Shown here in pieces: positions 1 to 5,428 of a stretch of DNA of 5,428 bases. The notes under the pieces were generated by a model, which was not told the DNA's origin, ran no database searches, and was given only the letters and a program-made list of their open reading frames with translations. Each line of letters begins with the position of its first letter. Positions within the stretch are counted from its first letter, which is position 1. Location: NCBI GenBank assembly GCA_021299675.1, contig JAJTIF010000070.1, forward strand, positions 1 to 5,428. The letters run 5' to 3'. The DNA comes from Pseudomonadota bacterium (GTDB lineage: Bacteria; Bdellovibrionota; Bacteriovoracia; Bacteriovoracales; Bacteriovoracaceae). The position numbers were made by a program, and so were the translations under genes.

Positions 1-93
1 GGGCCCCACCTCCACTGGGGCGTGAAGATCCACGGGAACTATGTGGATGGTTACTCCCTGATCGAAGAGTCACAGAAGCAATTTAACCAATGA
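1..93 (+). CDS. M23/LytM-family metallopeptidase, C-terminal end (partial)
   Basis: Only the last 30 codons and the TGA stop are in the window. They encode a tail beginning GPHLHWGVKIHGNYVDGYSL. The GPHLHWGV segment is the C-terminal HxH signature of M23 (LytM/lysostaphin-type) zinc peptidases, in which the second histidine binds the catalytic zinc. Members usually cut peptide cross-links in peptidoglycan or, when degenerate, activate amidases, and act in the periplasm or outside the cell. The first zinc ligands (HxxxD) and any signal peptide lie upstream of the window, so catalytic competence cannot be judged. The stop codon overlaps the start of the next gene in ATGA, which suggests translational coupling. 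The family call rests on one short but very characteristic motif. Confidence 0.78.
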   Translation, partial: GPHLHWGVKIHGNYVDGYSLIEESQKQFNQ

Positions 94-1775
94 GTGAATT
101 TAGTTTTTCCCAAGACCTGATTCAGAACGTCGTCATCTACCTTGACTCGTATCTTAGTTTTGGAAAAGACTCTCGCCTGGAAGCTCAGTTACGCAACTCG
201 AAGATTCGCATACAAACTGGCTTCACCCACTCGCTTGATAACGACGCACATCCGGTCTGGGTGGCGAGCTCGCGCTCGCTGGAAGCCCTCAAAACAGCCA
301 AGGGCTTTAAGATTTACGTGAAGTCTCCTACTCCAGATTTTTTTGAGCAGGAGGTAGAGGGCCATTTCTTAGAAAATCTGGATCTCATGCTAGAGCACAA
401 AGAGTTCGAGGAGAATTTTCCTCAGCTCCTCAAAGTCTGGTTTGTCGATCAGCAGAGACAGAGACTTGAGAAGCTAACCCGTTCAAGCAACCAGCACCTC
501 AAGATGCTTACGAAGCAGATGAAGCTCCACACGAAAGAGCAGGTGGAGACCGAGGGTCTCTCGGAAATTTTTGATAAGTTCCTGACACACTTCGAAGAGT
601 TTTACCTCAGCATTAACTACGAAGCATTGCAGTTGAGTGTAGAAAAGGCGCAGAAGAAGCTCTTTCGCAAGAACGTTCTTCAGCTCAAAACACTCTTTGA
701 GGTTGTCCCCAAGGGGCTGCCTCATTTTTACCTTGGATCCTACAAGGGAAGTCATTTGTTCTTGGAGATCAAGGCCCTTCAGGAGGATCTGAGTTTTACC
801 TTTACGCTCAATCTCTTTGTGAGCTATCTGACCCGGCTCCTGAAGTCGTTGAATCTGAAGGCAACGGAGATTAAGCCCGCGCAAATTCTTTTCGAGGCTT
901 TTGAGCTGCTTCCGATGCCCATTATTCTGACGGGCAGGGACAATGAGGTCCTTAATTACAATGTAGCTTTTGGGAAACTTAATCTGGCGCCTTCTACAGT
1001 CTCACGCTATGAAAATTTCGACGAAATAAAGGCGAAAGAACAATCCTGGACGATCAAAAAAGTGTTCTTTCAAAACGCCCGCGGCGAGAGTCGCCTCACA
1101 ATTTTCTTTCCCAAAAACACCCAACGCAATCGCCAGCTCTCCAGTGGCTCGCAAGATCTTGGGATTATCACCAGTTCCATTGCTCACGAACTGAATAATC
1201 CGAGCGCCGGGATCCTCGCTGCCCTCGAAGTGCTCATGATGGAGGATTTCCTCGATGACGAGGTTATCACTGAGCTTGGGGAGATGAAGCAAAGTACCCT
1301 GAGGTGCAAGCAGCTGGTGGAGACCTTTCTGGGCTTCTCGAAAGTCAGCCCCATCCAGACTGAAAGAAAGAGTCAGCTCCTCACGGAGTGTTTTGAACAG
1401 GCGCTCAATCTCCAGAGATTTCGGATGATAGAGAGTCAACTGAGGATCAACCTGACTGTCACTGTTATGCACCCTTATTCGTATCCACTACACCAGCCGA
1501 CGGTGACCATGATGGCCTACTTGATCATGGGTGAACTAATGACGAGTTTCCACCACCTCCGACTCTTAGAGAATAAGAGCGCTAAGGGACAAGTCCTAGA
1601 GCTGACCTTGATCGAAGATGCTGATAATTTTCAGGTTAAATTGCGACCTAGCTTATTTGTCAGCCGAGACCTCTCGTCTAAACTTCTGACATATCTGATG
1701 GAGCAGGAGAAACTGAGCCTGAGCTTTACGGACGAGGGATCTTTAATTTTTACGCATAAGATCATGCTGATTTAA
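90..1775 (+). CDS. PAS-domain histidine-kinase-like protein with degenerate ATPase domain
   Basis: This 561-residue protein has no signal peptide or membrane segment and is probably cytoplasmic. Residues 1-260 match no family I recognise; about 115-175 are charged and helical, possibly coiled coil. Residues about 265-345 look like a PAS sensor domain (FELLPMPIILTG at 271-282, then a conserved-looking NYNVAFGKL). A HisKA dimerisation/phospho-acceptor domain follows at about 355-420, with a perfect H-box, SSIAHELNNP, whose H366 would be phosphorylated. The remaining 140 residues sit where the HATPase_c domain should be, but no N-box asparagine, DxGxG or GxGLGL motif can be found. Autophosphorylation in cis is therefore doubtful; a phosphotransferase, phosphatase or heterodimer partner is more likely (inference). 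The start is set by the ATGA overlap with the upstream peptidase gene; only a weak AGAAG lies upstream. No response regulator gene is present in the window. Confidence 0.88.
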   Translation: MSEFSFSQDLIQNVVIYLDSYLSFGKDSRLEAQLRNSKIRIQTGFTHSLDNDAHPVWVASSRSLEALKTAKGFKIYVKSPTPDFFEQEVEGHFLENLDLMLEHKEFEENFPQLLKVWFVDQQRQRLEKLTRSSNQHLKMLTKQMKLHTKEQVETEGLSEIFDKFLTHFEEFYLSINYEALQLSVEKAQKKLFRKNVLQLKTLFEVVPKGLPHFYLGSYKGSHLFLEIKALQEDLSFTFTLNLFVSYLTRLLKSLNLKATEIKPAQILFEAFELLPMPIILTGRDNEVLNYNVAFGKLNLAPSTVSRYENFDEIKAKEQSWTIKKVFFQNARGESRLTIFFPKNTQRNRQLSSGSQDLGIITSSIAHELNNPSAGILAALEVLMMEDFLDDEVITELGEMKQSTLRCKQLVETFLGFSKVSPIQTERKSQLLTECFEQALNLQRFRMIESQLRINLTVTVMHPYSYPLHQPTVTMMAYLIMGELMTSFHHLRLLENKSAKGQVLELTLIEDADNFQVKLRPSLFVSRDLSSKLLTYLMEQEKLSLSFTDEGSLIFTHKIMLI

Positions 1776-1776
1776 T

Positions 1777-1782
1777 AAAGGA
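1777..1782 (+). promoter_or_regulatory. Ribosome binding site of the universal stress protein gene
   Basis: AAAGGA lies 8 bases before the ATG at 1791, in the 15-base gap after the kinase-like gene. It supports that start and independent initiation within a shared transcript. There is no room for a separate promoter in the gap. Confidence 0.7.
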
Positions 1783-1790
1783 TGTAACGA

Positions 1791-2234
1791 ATGAAAAAGA
1801 AAATTGTGGTGGCCATGCCGATCGAGACTGATTTCATTAGAACAATCGAAAAATGGGCAGCTCACGAGGACTTTTCTCAAGCTGAAATCATTTTCATGCA
1901 CTATGTCCGCCAAGAGTATTCGGGCTATGAAATGACTGTGGTGAGTTACCCGGATGAAAAAGTCTTCGCAGAAATGAAGCCGGTGTTGATGAATCACTTT
2001 CAGGCGATCTGTTCTGGTATGGTCAAGCCAGGAATACCATTTAAGGTTGAAGTTCTACTTTCTCCCTCTCCAGCGGATAGCATGATCAAGTCTCTCATCG
2101 CCCACAAGGCTGACTTGGTTGTGGTTGCGACCAGAGGAAAGAGTGGTATCGCTGGCTTCTTTGGCAGCTCGTTTGCAGACCACATGAGTAAGTTTTCACC
2201 CTGTGATCTACTAGTCCTGAGACCTCGTCACTAA
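1791..2234 (+). CDS. Universal stress protein (UspA-like family), atypical binding site
   Basis: At 147 residues it has the normal size of a single-domain Usp protein. The family pattern is clear: a first strand KKKIVVAMP, an ADLVVVATRG strand-loop at about 105-115, and a C-terminal GSSFADHMSKFSPCDLLVLRP, equivalent to the usual GS.A..V...APCPVLVVR. Usp proteins are small cytoplasmic dimers linked to stress tolerance, and many bind ATP. Here the aspartate that normally follows the first strand is replaced by proline (AMPIET). The loop reads A-2X-G-8X-G-S rather than the ATP-binding G-2X-G-9X-G-S/T. ATP binding is therefore uncertain. The gene follows the kinase-like gene by 15 bases and is probably in its operon. 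Its stop overlaps the stop of the convergent exonuclease gene. Confidence 0.88.
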   Translation: MKKKIVVAMPIETDFIRTIEKWAAHEDFSQAEIIFMHYVRQEYSGYEMTVVSYPDEKVFAEMKPVLMNHFQAICSGMVKPGIPFKVEVLLSPSPADSMIKSLIAHKADLVVVATRGKSGIAGFFGSSFADHMSKFSPCDLLVLRPRH

Positions 2235-3532
2235 ATATAGCGAGAGGGGAAGTCGAAGGGATCAGGGTGGTGCTTGACGAGGTTTTCTATGGCCTGGAAA
2301 AACTGCTTTTGATCTTTTTTTAGATCTTGGCGCTTAAGAAAAATATAATTTGTGTCTTTCTTGTTTTGCTCCAGCATCAGGTGGCTCTCGATGAGTGGCT
2401 TAATCTCCTGGATGATCTGATGGCGTCTCTGGGTCTTTGCGGCTTCAAAACGATTCACTTGTCCTTGTAGAAAGTGGGTGAGCTTCTTCTTGTGGCTTGG
2501 GAACTTGAAGATCAATTCGGAGTATGAAGCAAACCCCATCAAAGAGTAGACAATCAGCTGACCCTGGATCAGGTGAGGAGCGACGAGGAAGTCATCTTGC
2601 TCTAGGGGATTGATCATGTTGTTTGTAGCCGTCGCCTGAAGTTGCGTGAGGAAGTTTAAAGTCTCCTGGCGAGTCGCCTCAGGGATTTTCAAAAAATTAA
2701 TATTTAACTGCATCAGTCCTTCGATGTGCGGGCCGATCAAACGCAGAGTGATCAGCTGCCATTGAAGCTTAGAGAGGAAGGCTGCGATCTTATCAAACGA
2801 TGCCGCGGGATTTTCGATAGGGAGTAGCGAGAGGATGACTCCTTGTTCTCCTTTCACGGTGAGGAGAATCGGTCGTTTTTCGTTTTTAAGTTGCTCCACC
2901 ACATCTGACAGTTCTTTCTCTCGGCGATCGAAGTGGCGGCGGTCCAATTCAAAGCGGTTACGTGGATAATAGAGCTGATTAATCTTCTTAAGATCTTTGG
3001 TGATAAAGATGTCGATGAATTTTAATAAAAGTTTTGCCGTGACTCGCGCGTCCTCAATGGCCCGGTGAGCTTTTTGATCTCCGAGGTCAAAGATCTTTCC
3101 CATGTACTCAAGGTTTGAATTAACGATGTCCGGGATCATGTACTTGGTCATCACGTTCGTGCACAGCACTCTATTCTCAAAAGTAGGGCGCCCAGACTCT
3201 TTAAGTTTGGCATTCAAGAAGGGGATATCAAAGGAGGTGTTGTGCGCTACGAGGATGGAGTCCCCAGCAAACTGCATCACTTCGTCAGCAATTTCTTCGA
3301 AGCGAGGTGCTCCTAGCACATCACTCTGCTTAACGCCCGTCAGGCGTTGAACAAACTCCGGTATTTCTTTTTCTGGGTTCACCATGAAACTGCGTTCTTC
3401 GGTGATGGTAAGATTTTCAATCTTCGTCATACCGATCTCAAAGATCTTATCTTTCTCAGGGCTTCCGCCGGTGGTTTCAAGATCAATGACACAGAATTTG
3501 AGGGCGCTTAGTATTTCTTTGGAACTCGTCAT
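2231..3532 (-). CDS. DnaQ-like DEDDh 3'-5' exonuclease with unrecognised C-terminal extension
   Basis: Residues 10-175 form a complete RNase T/DnaQ-type exonuclease domain: ExoI FCVIDLETTGG (D17, E19), the typical IPEFVQRLTGV segment at 57-67, ExoII VAHNTSFDIPFL (D102) and ExoIII HRAIEDA (H156, D161). All five DEDDh residues are present, so two-metal 3'-5' nuclease activity on DNA or RNA is expected. Residues about 185-433 form an extension I do not recognise: it is basic and charged at first (YPRNRFELDRRHFDRREKE), alpha/beta-like in the middle and highly helical and lysine-rich at the end. It has no GIY-YIG signature, helicase motif or DNA polymerase motif. At 433 residues it is much longer than DNA polymerase III epsilon (about 240). 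The start is fixed by an in-frame TAG 13 codons upstream with no other start between, yet no Shine-Dalgarno sequence lies at normal distance. It follows cdd by 43 bases. Role in repair, proofreading or nucleic-acid turnover is open. Confidence 0.9.
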   Translation of the reverse strand: MTSSKEILSALKFCVIDLETTGGSPEKDKIFEIGMTKIENLTITEERSFMVNPEKEIPEFVQRLTGVKQSDVLGAPRFEEIADEVMQFAGDSILVAHNTSFDIPFLNAKLKESGRPTFENRVLCTNVMTKYMIPDIVNSNLEYMGKIFDLGDQKAHRAIEDARVTAKLLLKFIDIFITKDLKKINQLYYPRNRFELDRRHFDRREKELSDVVEQLKNEKRPILLTVKGEQGVILSLLPIENPAASFDKIAAFLSKLQWQLITLRLIGPHIEGLMQLNINFLKIPEATRQETLNFLTQLQATATNNMINPLEQDDFLVAPHLIQGQLIVYSLMGFASYSELIFKFPSHKKKLTHFLQGQVNRFEAAKTQRRHQIIQEIKPLIESHLMLEQNKKDTNYIFLKRQDLKKDQKQFFQAIENLVKHHPDPFDFPSRYI

Positions 3533-3575
3533 ATGTTTTGATGCGAAACATTCGTTTCTGCATTCCTTCTACGTA

Positions 3576-3959
3576 TTAAACTTTTAAATGCTCAGGAGTA
3601 AAGGCCATGGGCAAGAGGTCTTTAAATGATTTATGAGTTTCCTTGCCTTGTCCATCAGAAATAATGACTTCGAGATTTTCATGGGCAAACTCAGCCATCA
3701 CCTGACGGCACAGACCACAAGGAGGCCAGCCGGCTTCGGTGTAGACATAAACTTTCTTGATCTTCTTGTGACCTTCAGAAATGGCTTTCCAGATAGCGAC
3801 TCTTTCCGCACAAACGGTTCCACCGAAGCTTGAGTTTTCGATGTTACACCCGCCAATCACGGTTCCGTCTTCTGTCTCGATGGCGCTCCCTACTTTGGCT
3901 TTCGAGTAAGGGGAGTAGGATCTTTTCGAATACTGTATGGCAACGTCTCTGAGTGTCAT
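3576..3959 (-). CDS. cdd: Cytidine deaminase (homotetrameric type)
   Basis: This 127-residue protein has the length of the short, homotetrameric cytidine deaminases, which hydrolyse cytidine and deoxycytidine to uridine and deoxyuridine in the cytoplasm. All expected motifs are present: SYSPYSKAKVGSAI at 14-27, the substrate-binding GCNIENSSFGG at 37-47 (N39 and E41), TVCAERVAI with zinc ligand C50 and catalytic E52, and PPCGLC with zinc ligands C81 and C84. Nothing is missing. It lies 8 bases after the purine nucleoside phosphorylase gene and is clearly in the same operon; its uridine product is a substrate for a pyrimidine nucleoside phosphorylase of the kind encoded two genes upstream. Confidence 0.96.
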   Translation of the reverse strand: MTLRDVAIQYSKRSYSPYSKAKVGSAIETEDGTVIGGCNIENSSFGGTVCAERVAIWKAISEGHKKIKKVYVYTEAGWPPCGLCRQVMAEFAHENLEVIISDGQGKETHKSFKDLLPMAFTPEHLKV

Positions 3960-3963
3960 GGGG

Positions 3964-3970
3964 CTTCCTA
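3964..3970 (-). promoter_or_regulatory. Ribosome binding site of cdd overlapping the upstream stop codon
   Basis: On the - strand TAGGAAG includes the TAG stop of the phosphorylase gene and ends 4 bases before the cdd ATG. The spacing is slightly short. The overlap of stop and binding site suggests coupled translation. Confidence 0.55.
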
Positions 3971-4780
3971 GAGTTGTGCGATGGTTTCAGTGAGGACGCT
4001 GATGAAGTTTTTCATCGACCGGCGAGCTACGTCTTTCACGTCAGCGTGATTGAGTTTTTCTGGCTTCAGTCCTGCTGCGTAGTTAGTGATACAGGCCACA
4101 CCGGCCACACGGATTCCTACGTGGTGGGCAGCGATGACTTCAGGCACGGTACTCATCCCCACCATGTCGCCACCCAGGCGTTCGAGCATTCGGATTTCGG
4201 CTGGAGTTTCATAGGTGGGACCAAGCATCCAGGCATACACTCCGCGCTTCATGTGCACGCTATTTTTATGAGCCGAGTCTTCAAGCAGCTTAGTGAGTTC
4301 TTTGTTGTAGGCCTCAGACATATCGGGGAAGCGGGGGCCAAGTTCGTTGAGGTTAGGCCCTACCAGTGGATTGCGCCCAGACATGTTGATGTGATCGGTG
4401 ATCAGCACCAGGTCCCCGGGGTGAAAGTCCCGGTTGATTCCGCCGGAAGCATTCGTCACAAAAAGTGTTTTCACACCTAAGAGCGCCATCACTCGGATCG
4501 GGAGGACCACGTCTTCCATCGGGTAGCCTTCGTAGGCGTGGAGTCTGCCAGAAAGGGCGACAACTTTTTTCCCTTTGACTGTCCCGAAGATAAGTTTTCC
4601 CTCATGGCCTTCCACTGTCGTTTTATGGAAGTGCGGGATGTCGCTGTAGTTGATGCTCGTCTGGTTCTCGATCTGGTCTACAAAGATCCCCAGTCCAGAC
4701 CCCAGGACGATTCCGACTTCGGGCATTTCTTTGATTTTACTCTTAATGAAGTCCGTAGCCGTTTCAATTTTCTTAAACAC
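3968..4780 (-). CDS. punA: Purine nucleoside phosphorylase, trimeric 6-oxopurine type
   Basis: The protein has 270 residues, the usual size for trimeric PNPs. It cleaves inosine, guanosine and their deoxy forms with phosphate, giving base and (deoxy)ribose-1-phosphate. The motifs run in order: IVLGSGLG (phosphate-binding S28), GRLHAYEGY (R79, H81), VTNASGGI (109-115), GDLVLITDHIN, GPTYETPAEIR (E191, equivalent to human Glu201), DMVGMSTVPEVIAA (S210) and ITNYAAG (N233, equivalent to human Asn243). The Glu/Asn pair predicts preference for 6-oxopurines over adenosine. This is family knowledge applied to visible residues. The start is a GTG at 4780, chosen because a strong TAAGGAG lies 8 bases upstream and the protein begins at the family's normal N-terminus. 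The gene sits between the pyrimidine phosphorylase and cdd, 12 bases from the former. Confidence 0.96.
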   Translation of the reverse strand: MFKKIETATDFIKSKIKEMPEVGIVLGSGLGIFVDQIENQTSINYSDIPHFHKTTVEGHEGKLIFGTVKGKKVVALSGRLHAYEGYPMEDVVLPIRVMALLGVKTLFVTNASGGINRDFHPGDLVLITDHINMSGRNPLVGPNLNELGPRFPDMSEAYNKELTKLLEDSAHKNSVHMKRGVYAWMLGPTYETPAEIRMLERLGGDMVGMSTVPEVIAAHHVGIRVAGVACITNYAAGLKPEKLNHADVKDVARRSMKNFISVLTETIAQL

Positions 4781-4788
4781 GCGTCTCT

Positions 4789-4795
4789 CTCCTTA
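4789..4795 (-). promoter_or_regulatory. Strong ribosome binding site fixing the GTG start of punA
   Basis: TAAGGAG on the - strand lies 8 bases before the GTG at 4780, and its TAA is also the stop codon of the upstream phosphorylase gene. The near-consensus sequence and spacing decide the non-ATG start. Confidence 0.75.
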
Positions 4796-5428
4796 GAGGC
4801 CCATAACGTCTGTTATGAGCTTGGGTGCTTTCACCTTTGATTTTGAAAAAGTGATGATTTCTGTCACAAATGTTTGGGCAATCTTCTGTGCAATCTCCCG
4901 TTGATGGGCATGATGATGGATCGCTAGGATCGGTTCATCTTTTTTTACCTGGTCGCCGATCTTGGCGACGAAGGTGAAGCCCACAGTGAGGTCAAGCTTA
5001 TCGTCTTTCGTTTTTCTTCCGCCACCGAGCTCGATGAGTTGGTGACCGATCTGATCGTTTTGAAAGTTTTTAATATAAGCCGTCTTGGGAGCTTTAACCA
5101 CGGTGATTTCCGGGGCTACCGGCAACCGAGCCGGGTGGAGGATATCCTCACGATTCCCACCCTGCCATTCGATCAGGTCCGCGAGTTTCTTCAGAGCGCT
5201 GCCGTCTTCAATCGTAGTACGGGCTTTCTTGCGCGCCAATTCTAGCGTCTTAAATTTTCCCGCCATCACGGCCATGTGGGCGGCGAGCTCAATAGAGAGA
5301 TCAGTGAGATCTTTTGGTCCTGCGCCCTTGAGTGTGTCGACTGACTCGATCAATTCCAGGCTGTGGCCAACCTTCAGGCCCAGTGGTTGATTCATGTCGG
5401 TGACTAAGGCTACTGCTTTTCGTTTGAA
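4793..5428 (-). CDS. deoA: Thymidine/pyrimidine-nucleoside phosphorylase, C-terminal half (partial)
   Basis: The reading frame is open to the window edge, so the gene begins outside; the visible part is 211 codons plus stop, about half the usual 430-440 residues. It opens with FKRKAVALVTDMNQPLG, the conserved ALxTDMxQPLG region of thymidine and pyrimidine-nucleoside phosphorylases, followed by VGHSLELIESVDTLKG. The ATG at 5395 is the internal Met of TDMNQPLG and not the start. The C-terminal PYNP domain is clear: ELGGGRKTKDDKLD, then VGFTFVAKIGDQVKKDEPIL, a barrel-sandwich-like fold. A histidine-rich IHHHAHQRE replaces the common IHAN.. loop. The enzyme phosphorolyses thymidine, deoxyuridine or uridine. 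Phosphate- and base-binding residues lie mostly upstream of the window, so thymidine-specific (DeoA) and broad pyrimidine (Pdp) forms cannot be separated. It is the upstream gene of the salvage operon seen here. Confidence 0.93.
   Translation of the reverse strand, partial: FKRKAVALVTDMNQPLGLKVGHSLELIESVDTLKGAGPKDLTDLSIELAAHMAVMAGKFKTLELARKKARTTIEDGSALKKLADLIEWQGGNREDILHPARLPVAPEITVVKAPKTAYIKNFQNDQIGHQLIELGGGRKTKDDKLDLTVGFTFVAKIGDQVKKDEPILAIHHHAHQREIAQKIAQTFVTEIITFSKSKVKAPKLITDVMGL

Noticed and set aside
1002..1472. 156-codon open frame on the - strand inside the kinase-like gene
   Set aside because: It lies wholly antisense to a gene with recognisable PAS and HisKA motifs, resembles no family and has no gene-like context.
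1430..1775. Frameshift as the cause of the missing ATPase motifs in the kinase-like gene
   Set aside because: The frame stays open with HATPase-like hydrophobic periodicity to the end, stops just before the next gene's ribosome binding site, and I found no canonical N or G box in the other forward frames.
2311..2326. GATCT-T6-AGATC inverted repeat near the end of the exonuclease gene, a possible terminator
   Set aside because: The stem is only five AT-rich pairs, the T-run is in the loop rather than after the stem, and it lies within the coding region.
2231..2980. DnaQ to GIY-YIG nuclease fusion
   Set aside because: The stretch LTVKGEQGVILSLL superficially recalls a GVY-type start, but no GIY...YIG spacing, arginine or glutamate signature follows.
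3332..3348. AACGCC-CGTCA-GGCGTT hairpin
   Set aside because: It falls in codons of the conserved QRLTGV motif, has no T-run on either side and is best explained by coding constraint.
4401..4425. CCCCGGGG palindrome within punA
   Set aside because: It is a short GC palindrome encoding the conserved HPGDL segment and has no repeat elsewhere in the window.
3953..4480. 175-codon open frame on the + strand opposite punA
   Set aside because: It is antisense to a strongly conserved phosphorylase; its histidine- and valine-rich composition is what the reverse of that coding sequence would give.

Overview
The window is a densely packed bacterial chromosome segment of roughly even base composition. 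It contains no RNA genes, mobile elements, CRISPR arrays or long intergenic stretches; the largest gene-free gap is 43 bases. The organism cannot be fixed from the sequence. The gene style (cytoplasmic atypical sensor kinase, LytM-type peptidase, DnaQ-like exonuclease beside a nucleoside phosphorylase operon, about 50% G+C) would fit a Gram-negative of the former Deltaproteobacteria, possibly a Bdellovibrionota member. This is a low-confidence impression.

The left part (1-2234) reads on the + strand. It holds the last 30 codons of an M23/LytM-family peptidase, then a 561-residue histidine-kinase-like protein whose start overlaps the peptidase stop (ATGA). A 147-residue universal stress protein follows 15 bases later. 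This is probably one transcription unit. The kinase-like protein keeps a perfect phospho-acceptor H-box but has lost the ATP-binding N, G1 and G2 boxes, so it looks like a pseudokinase or phosphotransfer protein. The stress protein has also lost the usual nucleotide-binding residues.

The right part (2231-5428) reads on the - strand. In transcription order it holds the C-terminal half of a pyrimidine/thymidine phosphorylase (cut by the window edge), a trimeric-type purine nucleoside phosphorylase, a cytidine deaminase, and a 433-residue DEDDh exonuclease with a long C-terminal extension I do not recognise. The first three form a classic nucleoside salvage operon. The deaminase turns cytidine into uridine, and the two phosphorylases split pyrimidine and purine nucleosides into bases and (deoxy)ribose-1-phosphate. 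The exonuclease at the end could supply nucleotides by degrading nucleic acid, but it may simply be co-transcribed.

The two units converge and their stop codons overlap within a single CTAA, with no visible intrinsic terminator between them. The points most worth a second look are the degenerate kinase with its unrecognised N-terminal half, the exonuclease extension and its operon context, and the missing Shine-Dalgarno sequence in front of the exonuclease.
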